This document shows, piece by piece, positions 1-7,644 of a DNA stretch of 64,000 nt. The position numbers and the translations under genes were made by a program. The notes under the pieces were generated by a model, which worked only from the letters and a program-made list of their open reading frames with translations, did no database searches and was not told the origin of the DNA. This DNA comes from Salinimicrobium sp049680855. Lineage in GTDB: Bacteria; Bacteroidota; Bacteroidia; Flavobacteriales; Flavobacteriaceae. The stretch spans positions 62,001 to 126,000 of the forward strand of contig NZ_JBMPGS010000001.1 in the NCBI RefSeq assembly GCF_049680855.1, in the 5' to 3' direction. How positions within the stretch are numbered: position 1 is the first letter of the stretch; each line of letters opens with the position of its first letter.

Positions 1-169
1 TGAAACCTTCAGGCTGGACCAGATAATCCTGGTTTTCCACAAGGTTTCCCATTTCATCATGGATTTGCCAGGCTATTTGAATACATCTGGGCCAATTGTC
101 AGAATCGGTCAGGGGTGCATCCCATCGTTTGGGCAATCCGGTGGTTTCGGTATCAAATATAAGGTACAT
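1..169 (-). CDS. dnaE: DNA polymerase III alpha subunit, N-terminal fragment (partial)
   Basis: The frame is open from an ATG at 167-169 on the minus strand to the window edge (56 complete codons), so only the N-terminus is present. Residues 3-11 read LIFDTETTG, the ExoI motif (Asp-x-Glu) of DEDD 3'-5' exonucleases, followed by a conserved RCIQIAWQ strand. From family knowledge, the long replicative DnaE of Flavobacteriia begins with such an exonuclease-like domain and this N-terminus resembles it. The alternative is a stand-alone DnaQ-type exonuclease; the missing remainder would decide. Confidence 0.7.
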   Translation of the reverse strand, partial: MYLIFDTETTGLPKRWDAPLTDSDNWPRCIQIAWQIHDEMGNLVENQDYLVQPEGF

Positions 170-333
170 GCTACAGGAGTTTTATAGTATTCCTTCTGAA
201 AATGAGGTTTTAAGAAGAAATTATTGGAGCAAAAATTCAGCCATAAAATTAAGGATAAAAAAAGTGCATCCTCAAGAAAGTTTTGAGGTTTTATCAACGT
301 CTTTTCAAATTCCAAAAACAAAGCTTAATTCCA

Positions 334-364
334 TAAAAAAACCCGGAAAATTAAATTTCCGGGT
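334..364 (-). terminator. Intrinsic terminator of the DUF2383 gene
   Basis: A perfect 9-bp stem (341-349 with 356-364, ACCCGGAAA/TTTCCGGGT) with a 6-nt loop is followed on the minus strand by a U-run (A-run at 335-341 on the plus strand). It lies 28 nt beyond the stop of the minus-strand gene that ends at 393. Confidence 0.85.
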
Positions 365-392
365 CTCCCTGCTAACTAACTAAACCAAATCC

Positions 393-842
393 CTATGAAA
401 ACGATTCTTCAAGAGATTTTGCATTTTCAATGGTTTGCTGTATCGCATTGCGCTGCTTTAAGAGAAGATTCTTTGTACTTGGTGGAAAGTCAATCTTCTC
501 AATTACTTCATTGTAATTTTCAACCGCAAGCTTCTCACCCCTAATCACTTCCTCCAGTACAGCTTCCTCGTTGTTGCCGCTCAAAGCAGACTTTAAATTC
601 ATCCAGGTCCTGTGGGCATCGGCTTTAATACTGGAGCCTTTATCGGGTGCTTCTCCAAAATTTCTAATCTCCGTTTTCAATTCATGACCAAAATCATAAC
701 GCTCTGCTGCCTTTTCCTCAAAAAAGCCTTTTAACCGCGAATTTTGAACGTCCTCTGCCGCATTTCTAAATCCCTTTTCGGAGTCATAGTTCTTTTCCAG
801 CAGTTCATTAAGCTTGTCTGCCATTTCTTCTGAATACTTCAT
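393..842 (-). CDS. PA2169 family four-helix-bundle protein (DUF2383)
   Basis: A 149-residue soluble, strongly helical protein without signal peptide or membrane segment. The pattern of acidic, Tyr- and His-bearing helices (NYDSEKGFRNAAEDV near residue 18, then RYDFGHELKTEI near 48 and NYNEVIEK near 109) is that of the DUF2383/PA2169 ferritin-like family, small stress-associated proteins of unknown biochemical role. It is monocistronic, with its own terminator downstream and rpsP diverging upstream. I see no metal-site motif clear enough to claim metal binding. Family assignment is fairly secure; function is unknown. Confidence 0.8.
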   Translation of the reverse strand: MKYSEEMADKLNELLEKNYDSEKGFRNAAEDVQNSRLKGFFEEKAAERYDFGHELKTEIRNFGEAPDKGSSIKADAHRTWMNLKSALSGNNEEAVLEEVIRGEKLAVENYNEVIEKIDFPPSTKNLLLKQRNAIQQTIENAKSLEESFS

Positions 843-1060
843 ACTTCCTCATCATTTTTCATTTACAATTTTTCAAAACGCTTTTGCGCCTGGATAAAGA
901 TAAGGATTAATCATAATGTCATTGCAGGATTTAACATGCTTTAGCACTACTTCACGGGTTTTCACAAGGAGCCAGACACCCATCCTAATCCTCAGAATAT
1001 CAAGGATTATAAAGGAATTATTTTTTTCACATTCCTGTAATCGCGAAACAAAAATAATAG

Positions 1061-1068
1061 TATCTTTG
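1061..1068 (+). promoter_or_regulatory. -7 box TATCTTTG of rpsP
   Basis: Exact match to the Bacteroidota -7 consensus TAnnTTTG, about 46 nt before the rpsP start. No clear TTG -33 box is visible. Transcription should begin near 1073. Confidence 0.65.
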
Positions 1069-1085
1069 CATCCTCATTAATAATC

Positions 1086-1100
1086 GGGGTCGGGAACCCC
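1086..1100 (+). promoter_or_regulatory. Hairpin in the rpsP leader
   Basis: A GC stem GGGGT/ACCCC (86-90 with 96-100 in the 1000s) closes a 5-nt CGGGA loop inside the roughly 40-nt predicted leader, 14 nt before the rpsP ATG. It stands out in an AT-rich leader and could be a ribosomal-protein autoregulatory element. That role is inferred. Confidence 0.4.
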
Positions 1101-1114
1101 ACAAATTAATTTTT

Positions 1115-1684
1115 ATGCCTGTAAAAATAAGATTACAAAGACACGGTAAAAAAGGGAAGCCTTTTTTCTGGATCATTGCCGCAGACTCGCGGACAAGAAG
1201 AGATGGTAAGTTTCTTGAAAAATTAGGAATTTACAATCCAAACACCAATCCTGCAACAATCGAATTGGATGTTGACAGTTCTGTAAAATGGTTACAGAAT
1301 GGAGCACAACCAACAGATACTGCAAGAGCTATCCTTTCTTACAAAGGAGTCTTACTTAAGAACCACCTTGCAGGTGGAGTTAGAAAAGGCGCTTTAACCG
1401 AAGAACAAGCAGAAGAGAAATTCAATGCATGGCTTCAGGAGAAAGAAGGTAAAGTAGATGCTAAAAAGGAAACTTTAAGCAAAGAGCAACAAGAAGCCAA
1501 AGATAAGGCGCTTGAAGCTGAAAGAGAAGTAAATGCAAAACGTGAAGCTGAAGCTGCCGCTGCTGCACAACCTGAAGTTGAAGAAACAACTGAAGATCAG
1601 GAAGCTGCTGCTGCCAATGAGGTAGACGACGCAACTGCTGAAGAAGCAAAAACAGACGAAAAGCAAGAACAAGCAGGATCATAA
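1115..1684 (+). CDS. rpsP: 30S ribosomal protein bS16 with long C-terminal tail
   Basis: bS16 is a small-subunit assembly protein. The N-terminal 85 or so residues carry the family core (VKIRLQRHGKKGKPFFWI, then a DSRTRRDGKFLEKLGIYNP segment). The protein is 189 residues against about 80-90 for most bacteria. The extra C-terminal 100 residues are a low-complexity Ala/Glu/Lys-rich tail, likely helical then disordered, a kind of extension common in Bacteroidota bS16. rimM follows 18 nt downstream, the usual rpsP-rimM operon pairing. Start is the first ATG after the leader hairpin. Confidence 0.95.
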   Translation: MPVKIRLQRHGKKGKPFFWIIAADSRTRRDGKFLEKLGIYNPNTNPATIELDVDSSVKWLQNGAQPTDTARAILSYKGVLLKNHLAGGVRKGALTEEQAEEKFNAWLQEKEGKVDAKKETLSKEQQEAKDKALEAEREVNAKREAEAAAAAQPEVEETTEDQEAAAANEVDDATAEEAKTDEKQEQAGS

Positions 1685-1702
1685 CGTTCTAACTAGCGAA
1701 CA

Positions 1703-2227
1703 ATGACAAAAGAAGAATGTTTCTATCTTGGCAGGATCGTTAGTAAATTCAGTTTTAAAGGAGAGGTATTGATCAAACTCGATACCGATGAACCTGAAAG
1801 TTATTTAGAAATGGAATCAGTTTTTGTCAATTATGACAATAATCTGGTTCCATTTTTTATTGAAAAAAGTTCACTTCAAAAAAGTAACCTGCTTAGGGTG
1901 AAATTTGAAGATGTGGAAAGCGAAGAAGATGCCGAAGATCTATTGAAGTGTGATATTTATCTTCCGCTTGCCCTTCTTCCAAAGCTTAACGAAGATCAAT
2001 TTTACTTCCATGAAGTGATTGGCTTCACTGTGGAAGATATCAATTATGGCACAGTGGGTATTCTCACGGGAATTAACGACACTACGTCACAGGCGCTTTT
2101 CGAAATAGAAAAGAATGGAAAACAAATACTCATCCCAATGAATGATGAGTTCCTTCATAAAATGGATAAAGAAAACAAAACAGTTTTTGTCAAGACACCT
2201 GAAGGCTTGATCGACCTCTACTTGTAG
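1703..2227 (+). CDS. rimM: Ribosome maturation factor RimM
   Basis: RimM binds S19 in the 30S head and assists 16S rRNA processing. The 174-residue protein has the expected two domains: an N-terminal beta-barrel (LGRIVSKFSFKGEVLIKLDTD near residue 9) and a C-terminal PRC-barrel (FYFHEVIGFTVED near 100, ending KTPEGLIDLY). It sits 18 nt after rpsP on the same strand and is almost certainly co-transcribed with it. Length and domain order match the family. Nothing unusual was seen. Confidence 0.95.
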   Translation: MTKEECFYLGRIVSKFSFKGEVLIKLDTDEPESYLEMESVFVNYDNNLVPFFIEKSSLQKSNLLRVKFEDVESEEDAEDLLKCDIYLPLALLPKLNEDQFYFHEVIGFTVEDINYGTVGILTGINDTTSQALFEIEKNGKQILIPMNDEFLHKMDKENKTVFVKTPEGLIDLYL

Positions 2228-2369
2228 ATCAAATTCCAGAAAATTAATTTCCAATCTGCACTTTATTTCAAGGAATTTCAAAAAGAAAATTCAAACTTTG
2301 AAATCGAAACCATAGCATTACTGTTCCATTCTAAAAGTTTGGAATCTGGTGCTTTTATTTCCAAATTTT

Positions 2370-3089
2370 ATGAACAAGCCTTTTAAATTCAAACAATTCT
2401 CTATAGAACAAGAGCGATGCGCGATGAAGATTGGGACCGATGGAGTTTTACTGGGCGCCTGGGCTTCTCTGGAACACGATCCGCAGACCATCCTTGATAT
2501 TGGAACCGGTACCGGCGTTATTGCTCTTATGCTTGCTCAGCGAAGCAATGCGGAGCTAATCGACGCCCTGGAAATTGATGAAGACGCTTACGAACAGGCC
2601 GTGGAGAATTTTGAAAACAGCGATTGGGGCGACCGACTCTTTTGTTATCATGCAGCTTTTGATGAATTTGTGGAGGAAATGCAGAATGAGGAGAAATATG
2701 ACCTTATCGTGAGTAATCCGCCATTTTATTCTGATGAATATTCTTCAGGAGATGCAAAAAGAAATCTTGCGCGATTTGCTGAAGCCTTGCCTTTTGATGA
2801 ACTTATTGAGGGAGTCACCCACTTATTATCCAAAAATGGCAAATTTTGTGTCATTTTTCCAAGAAAGGAAGAAAACCATTTCCTACAAAAAGCACAGGAG
2901 GTAGGACTTTATCCTCAACGAATAACACGTGTAAAGGGAACTGCGGATTCTGCCGAAAAAAGGACACTTTTGGAACTTAGTTTTTCTAAAACACGATTAA
3001 AACCGGAAGAACTGGTTATTGAAAATACACGCCACGACTACACCGAAGAATATATTAACCTGGTAAAGGATTTTTATCTGAAAATGTAG
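2370..3089 (+). CDS. trmN6: tRNA1(Val) (adenine(37)-N6)-methyltransferase
   Basis: A class I SAM-dependent methyltransferase of the YfiC/TrmN6 family, which methylates A37 of tRNA-Val. It has the N-terminal FKFKQFSIEQERCAMKIGTDGVLLGAW segment typical of the family, SAM motif I (DIGTGTGVIALMLAQ) and the catalytic NPPF tetrad (SNPPFYSDEY). The ATG at 2370 is chosen; an in-frame GTG at 2349 would add seven residues (LLFPNF...) not expected in the family. It is about 140 nt from rimM, so probably a separate transcript. Length 239 residues is normal. Confidence 0.88.
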   Translation: MNKPFKFKQFSIEQERCAMKIGTDGVLLGAWASLEHDPQTILDIGTGTGVIALMLAQRSNAELIDALEIDEDAYEQAVENFENSDWGDRLFCYHAAFDEFVEEMQNEEKYDLIVSNPPFYSDEYSSGDAKRNLARFAEALPFDELIEGVTHLLSKNGKFCVIFPRKEENHFLQKAQEVGLYPQRITRVKGTADSAEKRTLLELSFSKTRLKPEELVIENTRHDYTEEYINLVKDFYLKM

Positions 3090-3209
3090 TGCAAACTACC
3101 CTTTTCCAGAATCTGGCTGCCGTTTTTATTATTTGTACAAAATATTGGCGGCTTGATGTGCTTTCGCTAAATTTACCTGTAAAATCTTACAGATTCAACA
3201 CTCAAGCAC

Positions 3210-4388
3210 ATGAAAAAAGATCTCTTCCAGGCTCCAGATTATTATAATATTGACGACTTACTTTCCGATGAACATAAAATGGTTCGCGACGCAGCCCGCG
3301 AATGGGTGAAGCGTGATGTGTCTCCCATTATAGAAGATGCAGCGCAAAAAGCGGAATTCCCCAAACCGGTCATCAAAGGTCTTGCGGAAATTGGTGCTTT
3401 CGGCCCTTACATTCCCGAAGAATATGGCGGTGCAGGACTGGACCAGATCTCGTATGGATTGATCATGCAGGAAATTGAAAGGGGTGACAGCGGCATTCGC
3501 TCCACAGCTTCCGTTCAATCTTCGCTGGTGATGTATCCTATCTATAAATACGGAACAGAGGAACAACGGAAAAAATACCTGCCGAAACTCGCATCAGGAG
3601 AATATATGGGCTGCTTCGGACTTACAGAACCCGATCACGGTTCTAATCCTGGCGGAATGACCACCAACTTTAAAGATAAAGGAGATCACTATCTGCTTAA
3701 CGGCGCAAAAATGTGGATCTCAAATTCTCCTTTTGCAGATGTTGCCATTGTATGGGCCAAAAACGAAGAAGGTCGTATCCACGGACTTATTGTAGAACGT
3801 GGCATGGAAGGATTTACCACTCCCGAAACTCACAACAAATGGTCTCTGCGGGCCAGTGCTACCGGAGAATTAATTTTCGACAATGTCAAAGTTCCAAAGG
3901 AAAACCTGATGCCCGAAAAAAGCGGTTTGGGAGCTCCTTTAGGATGCCTGGATTCTGCTCGTTATGGAATAGCCTGGGGAGCAATAGGTGCAGCTATGGA
4001 TTGCTACGACACTGCGCTTCGATATGCTAAGGAACGAGAACAATTCGGAAAACCCATTGCAGGTTTTCAACTTCAGCAAAAGAAGCTGGCCGAAATGATC
4101 ACCGAGATCACCAAAGCTCAATTGCTCGCCTGGAGATTAGGAGTTTTAAGAAACGAAGGAAGAGCAACTTCAGCACAAATTTCAATGGCGAAAAGAAACA
4201 ATGTAGAAATGGCTCTCAAAATTGCCAGAGAAGCGAGACAGGTACTGGGCGGAATGGGAATAACCGGGGAATACAGCATTATGCGCCATATGATGAACCT
4301 GGAGAGTGTGATCACTTACGAGGGTACACACGATATCCATCTTTTAATTACTGGTTTTGACATTACAGGAATCCCGGCATTTCAATAA
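3210..4388 (+). CDS. Acyl-CoA dehydrogenase, glutaryl-CoA dehydrogenase type
   Basis: An FAD flavoenzyme that oxidises acyl-CoA thioesters, 392 residues with the three ACAD domains. Features close to glutaryl-CoA dehydrogenase are the SVQSSLVMYPIYKYG stretch near residue 101, the flavin-contacting GLTEPDHGSNPG and WISNSPFAD segments, and the C-terminal TYEGTHDIH carrying the catalytic-base Glu near 371, then ITGIPAF. If it is GcdH it would convert glutaryl-CoA to crotonyl-CoA in lysine/tryptophan breakdown; substrate is inferred from similarity only. Upstream, TTG-N20-TAAATTTA (around 3153-3180) is a plausible near-consensus promoter. Confidence 0.85.
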   Translation: MKKDLFQAPDYYNIDDLLSDEHKMVRDAAREWVKRDVSPIIEDAAQKAEFPKPVIKGLAEIGAFGPYIPEEYGGAGLDQISYGLIMQEIERGDSGIRSTASVQSSLVMYPIYKYGTEEQRKKYLPKLASGEYMGCFGLTEPDHGSNPGGMTTNFKDKGDHYLLNGAKMWISNSPFADVAIVWAKNEEGRIHGLIVERGMEGFTTPETHNKWSLRASATGELIFDNVKVPKENLMPEKSGLGAPLGCLDSARYGIAWGAIGAAMDCYDTALRYAKEREQFGKPIAGFQLQQKKLAEMITEITKAQLLAWRLGVLRNEGRATSAQISMAKRNNVEMALKIAREARQVLGGMGITGEYSIMRHMMNLESVITYEGTHDIHLLITGFDITGIPAFQ

Positions 4389-4405
4389 AGCCTGGAAATA
4401 AAACT

Positions 4406-4585
4406 TTAAAGATCCTGAACATTTAAGTTCAGGTCAAAACAAGGGCAGCGTTTACAGCGTTTGCCCTTTTTATATTTTTCACAGCAAACCTCCTTCAGTT
4501 TTACCTCCTTTTTGGAGATCACACCGTTGTATTTCAGGTAGTCGCTTGACTTTTTTGAATAAAATACAAGTACATTCCACACCAT
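4406..4585 (-). CDS. Small Cys-rich basic protein, 59 residues (unknown function)
   Basis: An ATG at 4583-4585 opens 59 codons ending in TAA at 4406-4408. The translation begins MVWNVLVFYSKKSSDYLKY. Its C-terminal half carries CCEKYKKGKRCKRCPCF, five Cys spaced C-C-x8-C-x2-C-x-C among Lys/Arg, which suggests zinc or iron-sulfur binding. I recall similar short unnamed proteins across Bacteroidota, but have no family name for it. It begins 31 nt beyond the likely terminator of the ferredoxin operon and ends 17 nt from the convergent dehydrogenase. Both hairpins visible at 4414-4433 and 4441-4468 lie inside it. Confidence 0.7.
   Translation of the reverse strand: MVWNVLVFYSKKSSDYLKYNGVISKKEVKLKEVCCEKYKKGKRCKRCPCFDLNLNVQDL
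4441..4471 (+). terminator. Terminator-like hairpin after the acyl-CoA dehydrogenase
   Basis: AAGGGCA (4441-4447) pairs with TGCCCTT (4462-4468) and runs into a T-rich tract. It lies 52 nt beyond the plus-strand dehydrogenase stop, but also inside the minus-strand Cys-rich gene, so the symmetry could partly reflect coding sequence. A second dyad, CCTGAAC/GTTCAGG at 4414-4433, lies between the two. Confidence 0.5.
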
Positions 4586-4615
4586 CTCTTTAAGATAAAA
4601 TTATTCCTTCTGAAA

Positions 4616-4644
4616 TACAAAAACCGCTCCCAAAGCGAGAGCGG
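4616..4644 (-). terminator. Terminator of the mrp-nifU-FNR-ferredoxin operon
   Basis: CCGCTC (4624-4629) pairs with GAGCGG (4639-4644). On the minus strand the stem is followed by TTTTTGTA. It is 38 nt past the ferredoxin stop. Confidence 0.8.
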
Positions 4645-4682
4645 AATTTAAATGTTGTTATTATTTAATCTTTTTCTGAAGC

Positions 4683-5021
4683 TTACTCCTCAGAAGAAGG
4701 TGCCAGTTTTACTTCCAGCCCTTCAAGCTCGGGAGTGATGGGAATCTGGCAGCTAAGTCGGCTGTTATCTTTAACAAAGAAAGCCTGGTCCAGCATATCC
4801 TCTTCTTCATAGCTTTTCTCGGGCAACAGGTGATCGTGGCTGAGCATATAACACTGGCAGGAGGCGCACATTGCCATTCCTCCGCATATTCCAATAGTTC
4901 CTTCGGGAGCAAGTTCATGTAGCCGAATCACTTCCATGAGGTTCATGTTCATATCTGTAGGCGCTTCGACCAGATGCGCTTCACCTTCGCGATCAATTAC
5001 TGTAACTTTAATATCTGACAT
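4683..5021 (-). CDS. [2Fe-2S] ferredoxin, adrenodoxin type
   Basis: A 112-residue electron carrier. Cys46, Cys52, Cys55 and Cys91 give the C-x5-C-x2-C-x35-C pattern of vertebrate-type/adrenodoxin ferredoxins (CGGMAMCASCQCYML near residue 46, then SRLSCQIP). It starts 14 nt after the ferredoxin-NADP reductase stop, so reductase and ferredoxin very likely work as a pair. With NifU-like and Mrp proteins upstream, the natural inference is electron supply for Fe-S assembly or for a downstream oxygenase. The acceptor is not shown by the sequence. Confidence 0.9.
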   Translation of the reverse strand: MSDIKVTVIDREGEAHLVEAPTDMNMNLMEVIRLHELAPEGTIGICGGMAMCASCQCYMLSHDHLLPEKSYEEEDMLDQAFFVKDNSRLSCQIPITPELEGLEVKLAPSSEE

Positions 5022-5035
5022 CCTATAAAACCCGC

Positions 5036-6097
5036 TTAATTTATACTTTTTACCACTTCTCTTTTTGCCTCTTTTTTACTACCGTCAAAGCCGCTCACAC
5101 CGCTTACGGTTGTATACTTCATCACATATTTCTTATCTGGGAATATACGTTGGTACGCACTTTGACACATAATTGCAGCTTCGTGGAATCCACATAAGAT
5201 GAGCTTCAGTTTACCACGGTAGGTATTCACATCACCAATTGCATAAATTCCGGGAATGTTTGTCTGGTAGTCGTAGCTGTTATCTACTTTAATAGCATTC
5301 TTTTCGATTTCCAGTCCCCAGTTTGCGATTGGTCCTAGTTTGGGTGATAATCCAAAAAGGGGAATAAAGTGATCGGTTTCCTTTATTTCTTCGTCTGAAG
5401 CTTCTCCTTTATGTCTTATTACCACGGAATCCAAATGGTCTTCTCCACGTAAACCAACAACTTCGGCTTCAGTAATAAGATTTATCTTTCCAAGTTTTGC
5501 TAATTCAGACACCTTTTCTACAGAATCAAGCGCCCCTCTAAAATCATTTCTCCTGTGCACCAGGGAAACTTCCGAAGCAATATCGGCAAGATAGATAGAC
5601 CAGTCTAAAGCAGAGTCTCCACCTCCGGCAATTACTACCTTTTTATCTCTGTAAACTTCTGGCTCGCGAATAATATAGGCCACTCCTTTATCTTCATATT
5701 CAGAAATGTTAGAAATAGGTGGTTTTCTTGGTTCAAAACTACCCAGACCGCCAGCAATAACCACCACCGGTGCATTGTGCTGCGTGCCCCTACTGGTAGT
5801 CACCACGAAAGAACCATCTTCCAGTTTCTCAATGGTTTCTGCCCGCTCCCCAAGAGTAAATCCCGGTTCGAAAGGTTTGATCTGTTCCATGAGATTATCC
5901 ACCAAATCGCCAGCAAGCACCTCTGGAAAACCAGGGATGTCATAAATGGGTTTTTTAGGATAAATTTCAGAACACTGCCCTCCCGGTTGAGGAAGTGCAT
6001 CTATTAAATGGCATTTTAATTTTAATAATCCTGCTTCAAAAACGGCGAAAAGCCCGGTTGGGCCGGCGCCTATAATCAACATATCTGTTTTAATCAT
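5036..6097 (-). CDS. Ferredoxin--NADP(+) reductase, thioredoxin-reductase-like
   Basis: A 353-residue two-dinucleotide-binding flavoprotein. The FAD site is GAGPTGLFAVFEA near residue 10, followed by the PGGQCSEIYPKKPIYDIPG segment characteristic of this FNR class; the NAD(P) site is VVIAGGGDSALDW near 155. No CxxC redox pair of true thioredoxin reductases is present, which points to FNR2 activity. It is followed at 14 nt by its probable partner ferredoxin and preceded by the NifU-like gene (48-nt gap). All four are probably one transcript. Confidence 0.88.
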   Translation of the reverse strand: MIKTDMLIIGAGPTGLFAVFEAGLLKLKCHLIDALPQPGGQCSEIYPKKPIYDIPGFPEVLAGDLVDNLMEQIKPFEPGFTLGERAETIEKLEDGSFVVTTSRGTQHNAPVVVIAGGLGSFEPRKPPISNISEYEDKGVAYIIREPEVYRDKKVVIAGGGDSALDWSIYLADIASEVSLVHRRNDFRGALDSVEKVSELAKLGKINLITEAEVVGLRGEDHLDSVVIRHKGEASDEEIKETDHFIPLFGLSPKLGPIANWGLEIEKNAIKVDNSYDYQTNIPGIYAIGDVNTYRGKLKLILCGFHEAAIMCQSAYQRIFPDKKYVMKYTTVSGVSGFDGSKKEAKREVVKSIN

Positions 6098-6145
6098 TGC
6101 TTTCTTACATTTTCAGAAAAAGATCACAAGAACCAATAGCAGCCG

Positions 6146-6388
6146 CTATCTTTCAATGTTCACGACTCTTTCTATTTGTGGGGCATATTTTTTTATAGTC
6201 ATTTCCACTCCAGATTTTAGTGTCATCTGGTTCACACTGCATCCTACACAGGCTCCTTCTAGCTGCACCTTTACCAGGCGATCATCCTCAATGGAAATAA
6301 GGGAAATATTCCCTCCATCGTTTTTAAGAAAAGGCCGGATCTCCTCCAGCGCTCTCTCTACATTTGTTTTTACTTCTTCGCTTGTCAT
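6146..6388 (-). CDS. NifU C-terminal-domain Fe-S scaffold protein
   Basis: An 80-residue NFU-domain protein. Cys47 and Cys50 form the CVGC motif (GACVGCSVNQMTLKSGVE) that binds a bridging Fe-S cluster between two subunits, and the N-terminal ALEEIRPFLKNDGGNISL is canonical. Its start codon is one nucleotide from the stop of mrp, so the two are translationally close-coupled. It is the family's minimal single-domain form and probably passes clusters on to apo-targets. Confidence 0.92.
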   Translation of the reverse strand: MTSEEVKTNVERALEEIRPFLKNDGGNISLISIEDDRLVKVQLEGACVGCSVNQMTLKSGVEMTIKKYAPQIERVVNIER

Positions 6389-6389
6389 A

Positions 6390-7517
6390 TTATTTTTTTA
6401 CTGCACTACAGCCAGCCATAGTGGTAATTTTAATAGCTTCGGTAGGCGGAAGGCTTTTATTTCTTCGAACGGTTTCCTGTACTACATTCTGTGCCATTTT
6501 CTCAAAGGAATCTACCAGAAGAGTTCCCTCCTGAAGACCTGCGGGACGACCAATATCACCCGCTTCACGAATGCTCTGCACTATTGGAATCTCTCCCAGG
6601 AATGGCACCTGTAAATCTTCTGAAAGCATTCTTGCACCTCCTTCTCCGAAGATATAATACCTATTATCTGGCAGTTCTTCCGGAGTGAAATAAGCCATAT
6701 TTTCAACAATTCCCAACACCGGAACATTAATGCTCTCCTGCTGGAACATTGCAACTCCTTTCTTTGCATCGGCCAGCGCAACATTTTGCGGCGTACTCAC
6801 CACCACCGCTCCTGTTATAGGAAGCGATTGCATGATGGACAGGTGAATATCTCCTGTTCCCGGTGGTAAATCCACTAATATGAAATCTAATTCTCCCCAG
6901 GCTGCATCAAAGATCATTTGATTAAGAGCCTTGGAAGCCATTGGGCCTCTCCAAATCACCGCTTGGTTTGGCTTTGTAAAGAACCCAATCGAAAGGATCT
7001 TCACCCCATAATTTTCGACCGGCTTCATTTTGGATTTTCCGTCAACATTTACAGAAAGTGGTCTTTCTGCCTCTACATCAAACATCATAGGCACAGAAGG
7101 ACCGTAAATATCGGCATCCAGAACACCCACTTTAAAACCCATTTTTGCCAGGGTAACTGCAAGGTTTGATGTCACCGTAGATTTTCCTACTCCTCCTTTT
7201 CCAGAGGCTACTGCTATGATATTTTTAATTCCGGGGATTTGCTTCCCCTTAATTTCCGGTTTATCGGCCGCCTGCACCTTCACATTCACTTTTACCTTGG
7301 CCTTCTCATACACATGCTCGTGGATAGCCTTCATCACATCCACTTCGGCCCTTTTTTTAATATGAAGAGCAGGAGTTGTAAGCAATAAATCAACAACCAC
7401 CTCATCTCCAAAGGTCATTATATTTTGCACTGCACCACTCTCCACCATACTCTTTCCTTCTCCGGAAACAGAAATTGTTTCAAGTGCCTTTAATATTTCC
7501 TTTTTATCTAATTTCAT
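6390..7517 (-). CDS. Mrp/ApbC-type P-loop Fe-S carrier ATPase
   Basis: 375 residues: an N-terminal MIP18-like domain (about 1-80) then a MinD/ParA-type P-loop domain with Walker A GKGGVGKST at 106-114, the DADIYGPSVP segment and DLPPGTGD. Mrp proteins bind and deliver [4Fe-4S] clusters. The CxxC cluster motif found in many Mrp proteins is missing at the usual place (MAYFTPEELPDNRYYIFG); the only C-terminal Cys is in MAGCSAVKK. It heads the mrp-nifU-reductase-ferredoxin run; a TATATTTG box lies 50 nt upstream. Confidence 0.9.
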   Translation of the reverse strand: MKLDKKEILKALETISVSGEGKSMVESGAVQNIMTFGDEVVVDLLLTTPALHIKKRAEVDVMKAIHEHVYEKAKVKVNVKVQAADKPEIKGKQIPGIKNIIAVASGKGGVGKSTVTSNLAVTLAKMGFKVGVLDADIYGPSVPMMFDVEAERPLSVNVDGKSKMKPVENYGVKILSIGFFTKPNQAVIWRGPMASKALNQMIFDAAWGELDFILVDLPPGTGDIHLSIMQSLPITGAVVVSTPQNVALADAKKGVAMFQQESINVPVLGIVENMAYFTPEELPDNRYYIFGEGGARMLSEDLQVPFLGEIPIVQSIREAGDIGRPAGLQEGTLLVDSFEKMAQNVVQETVRRNKSLPPTEAIKITTMAGCSAVKK

Positions 7518-7566
7518 GCTGTGATTTTTCCTGAATTAGGTGTCTTATATAGATTGATTCTAAATG

Positions 7567-7574
7567 CAAATATA
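7567..7574 (-). promoter_or_regulatory. -7 box TATATTTG of the mrp operon
   Basis: Exact TAnnTTTG match on the minus strand, 50 nt before the mrp ATG. No other promoter-like box was seen before the downstream nifU, reductase and ferredoxin genes. Confidence 0.6.
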
Positions 7575-7644
7575 AGTTGAAAAGCTAAGATAACGAAGCT
7601 ATTATCAGTTTTTGATTAAGATCCAAAAATGGGGTTTTAGAGCC

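Noticed and set aside
96..383. 95-codon plus-strand frame
   Set aside because: It runs antisense through the start of the DnaE-like gene and over the terminator at 334-364, and its translation has no coding character.
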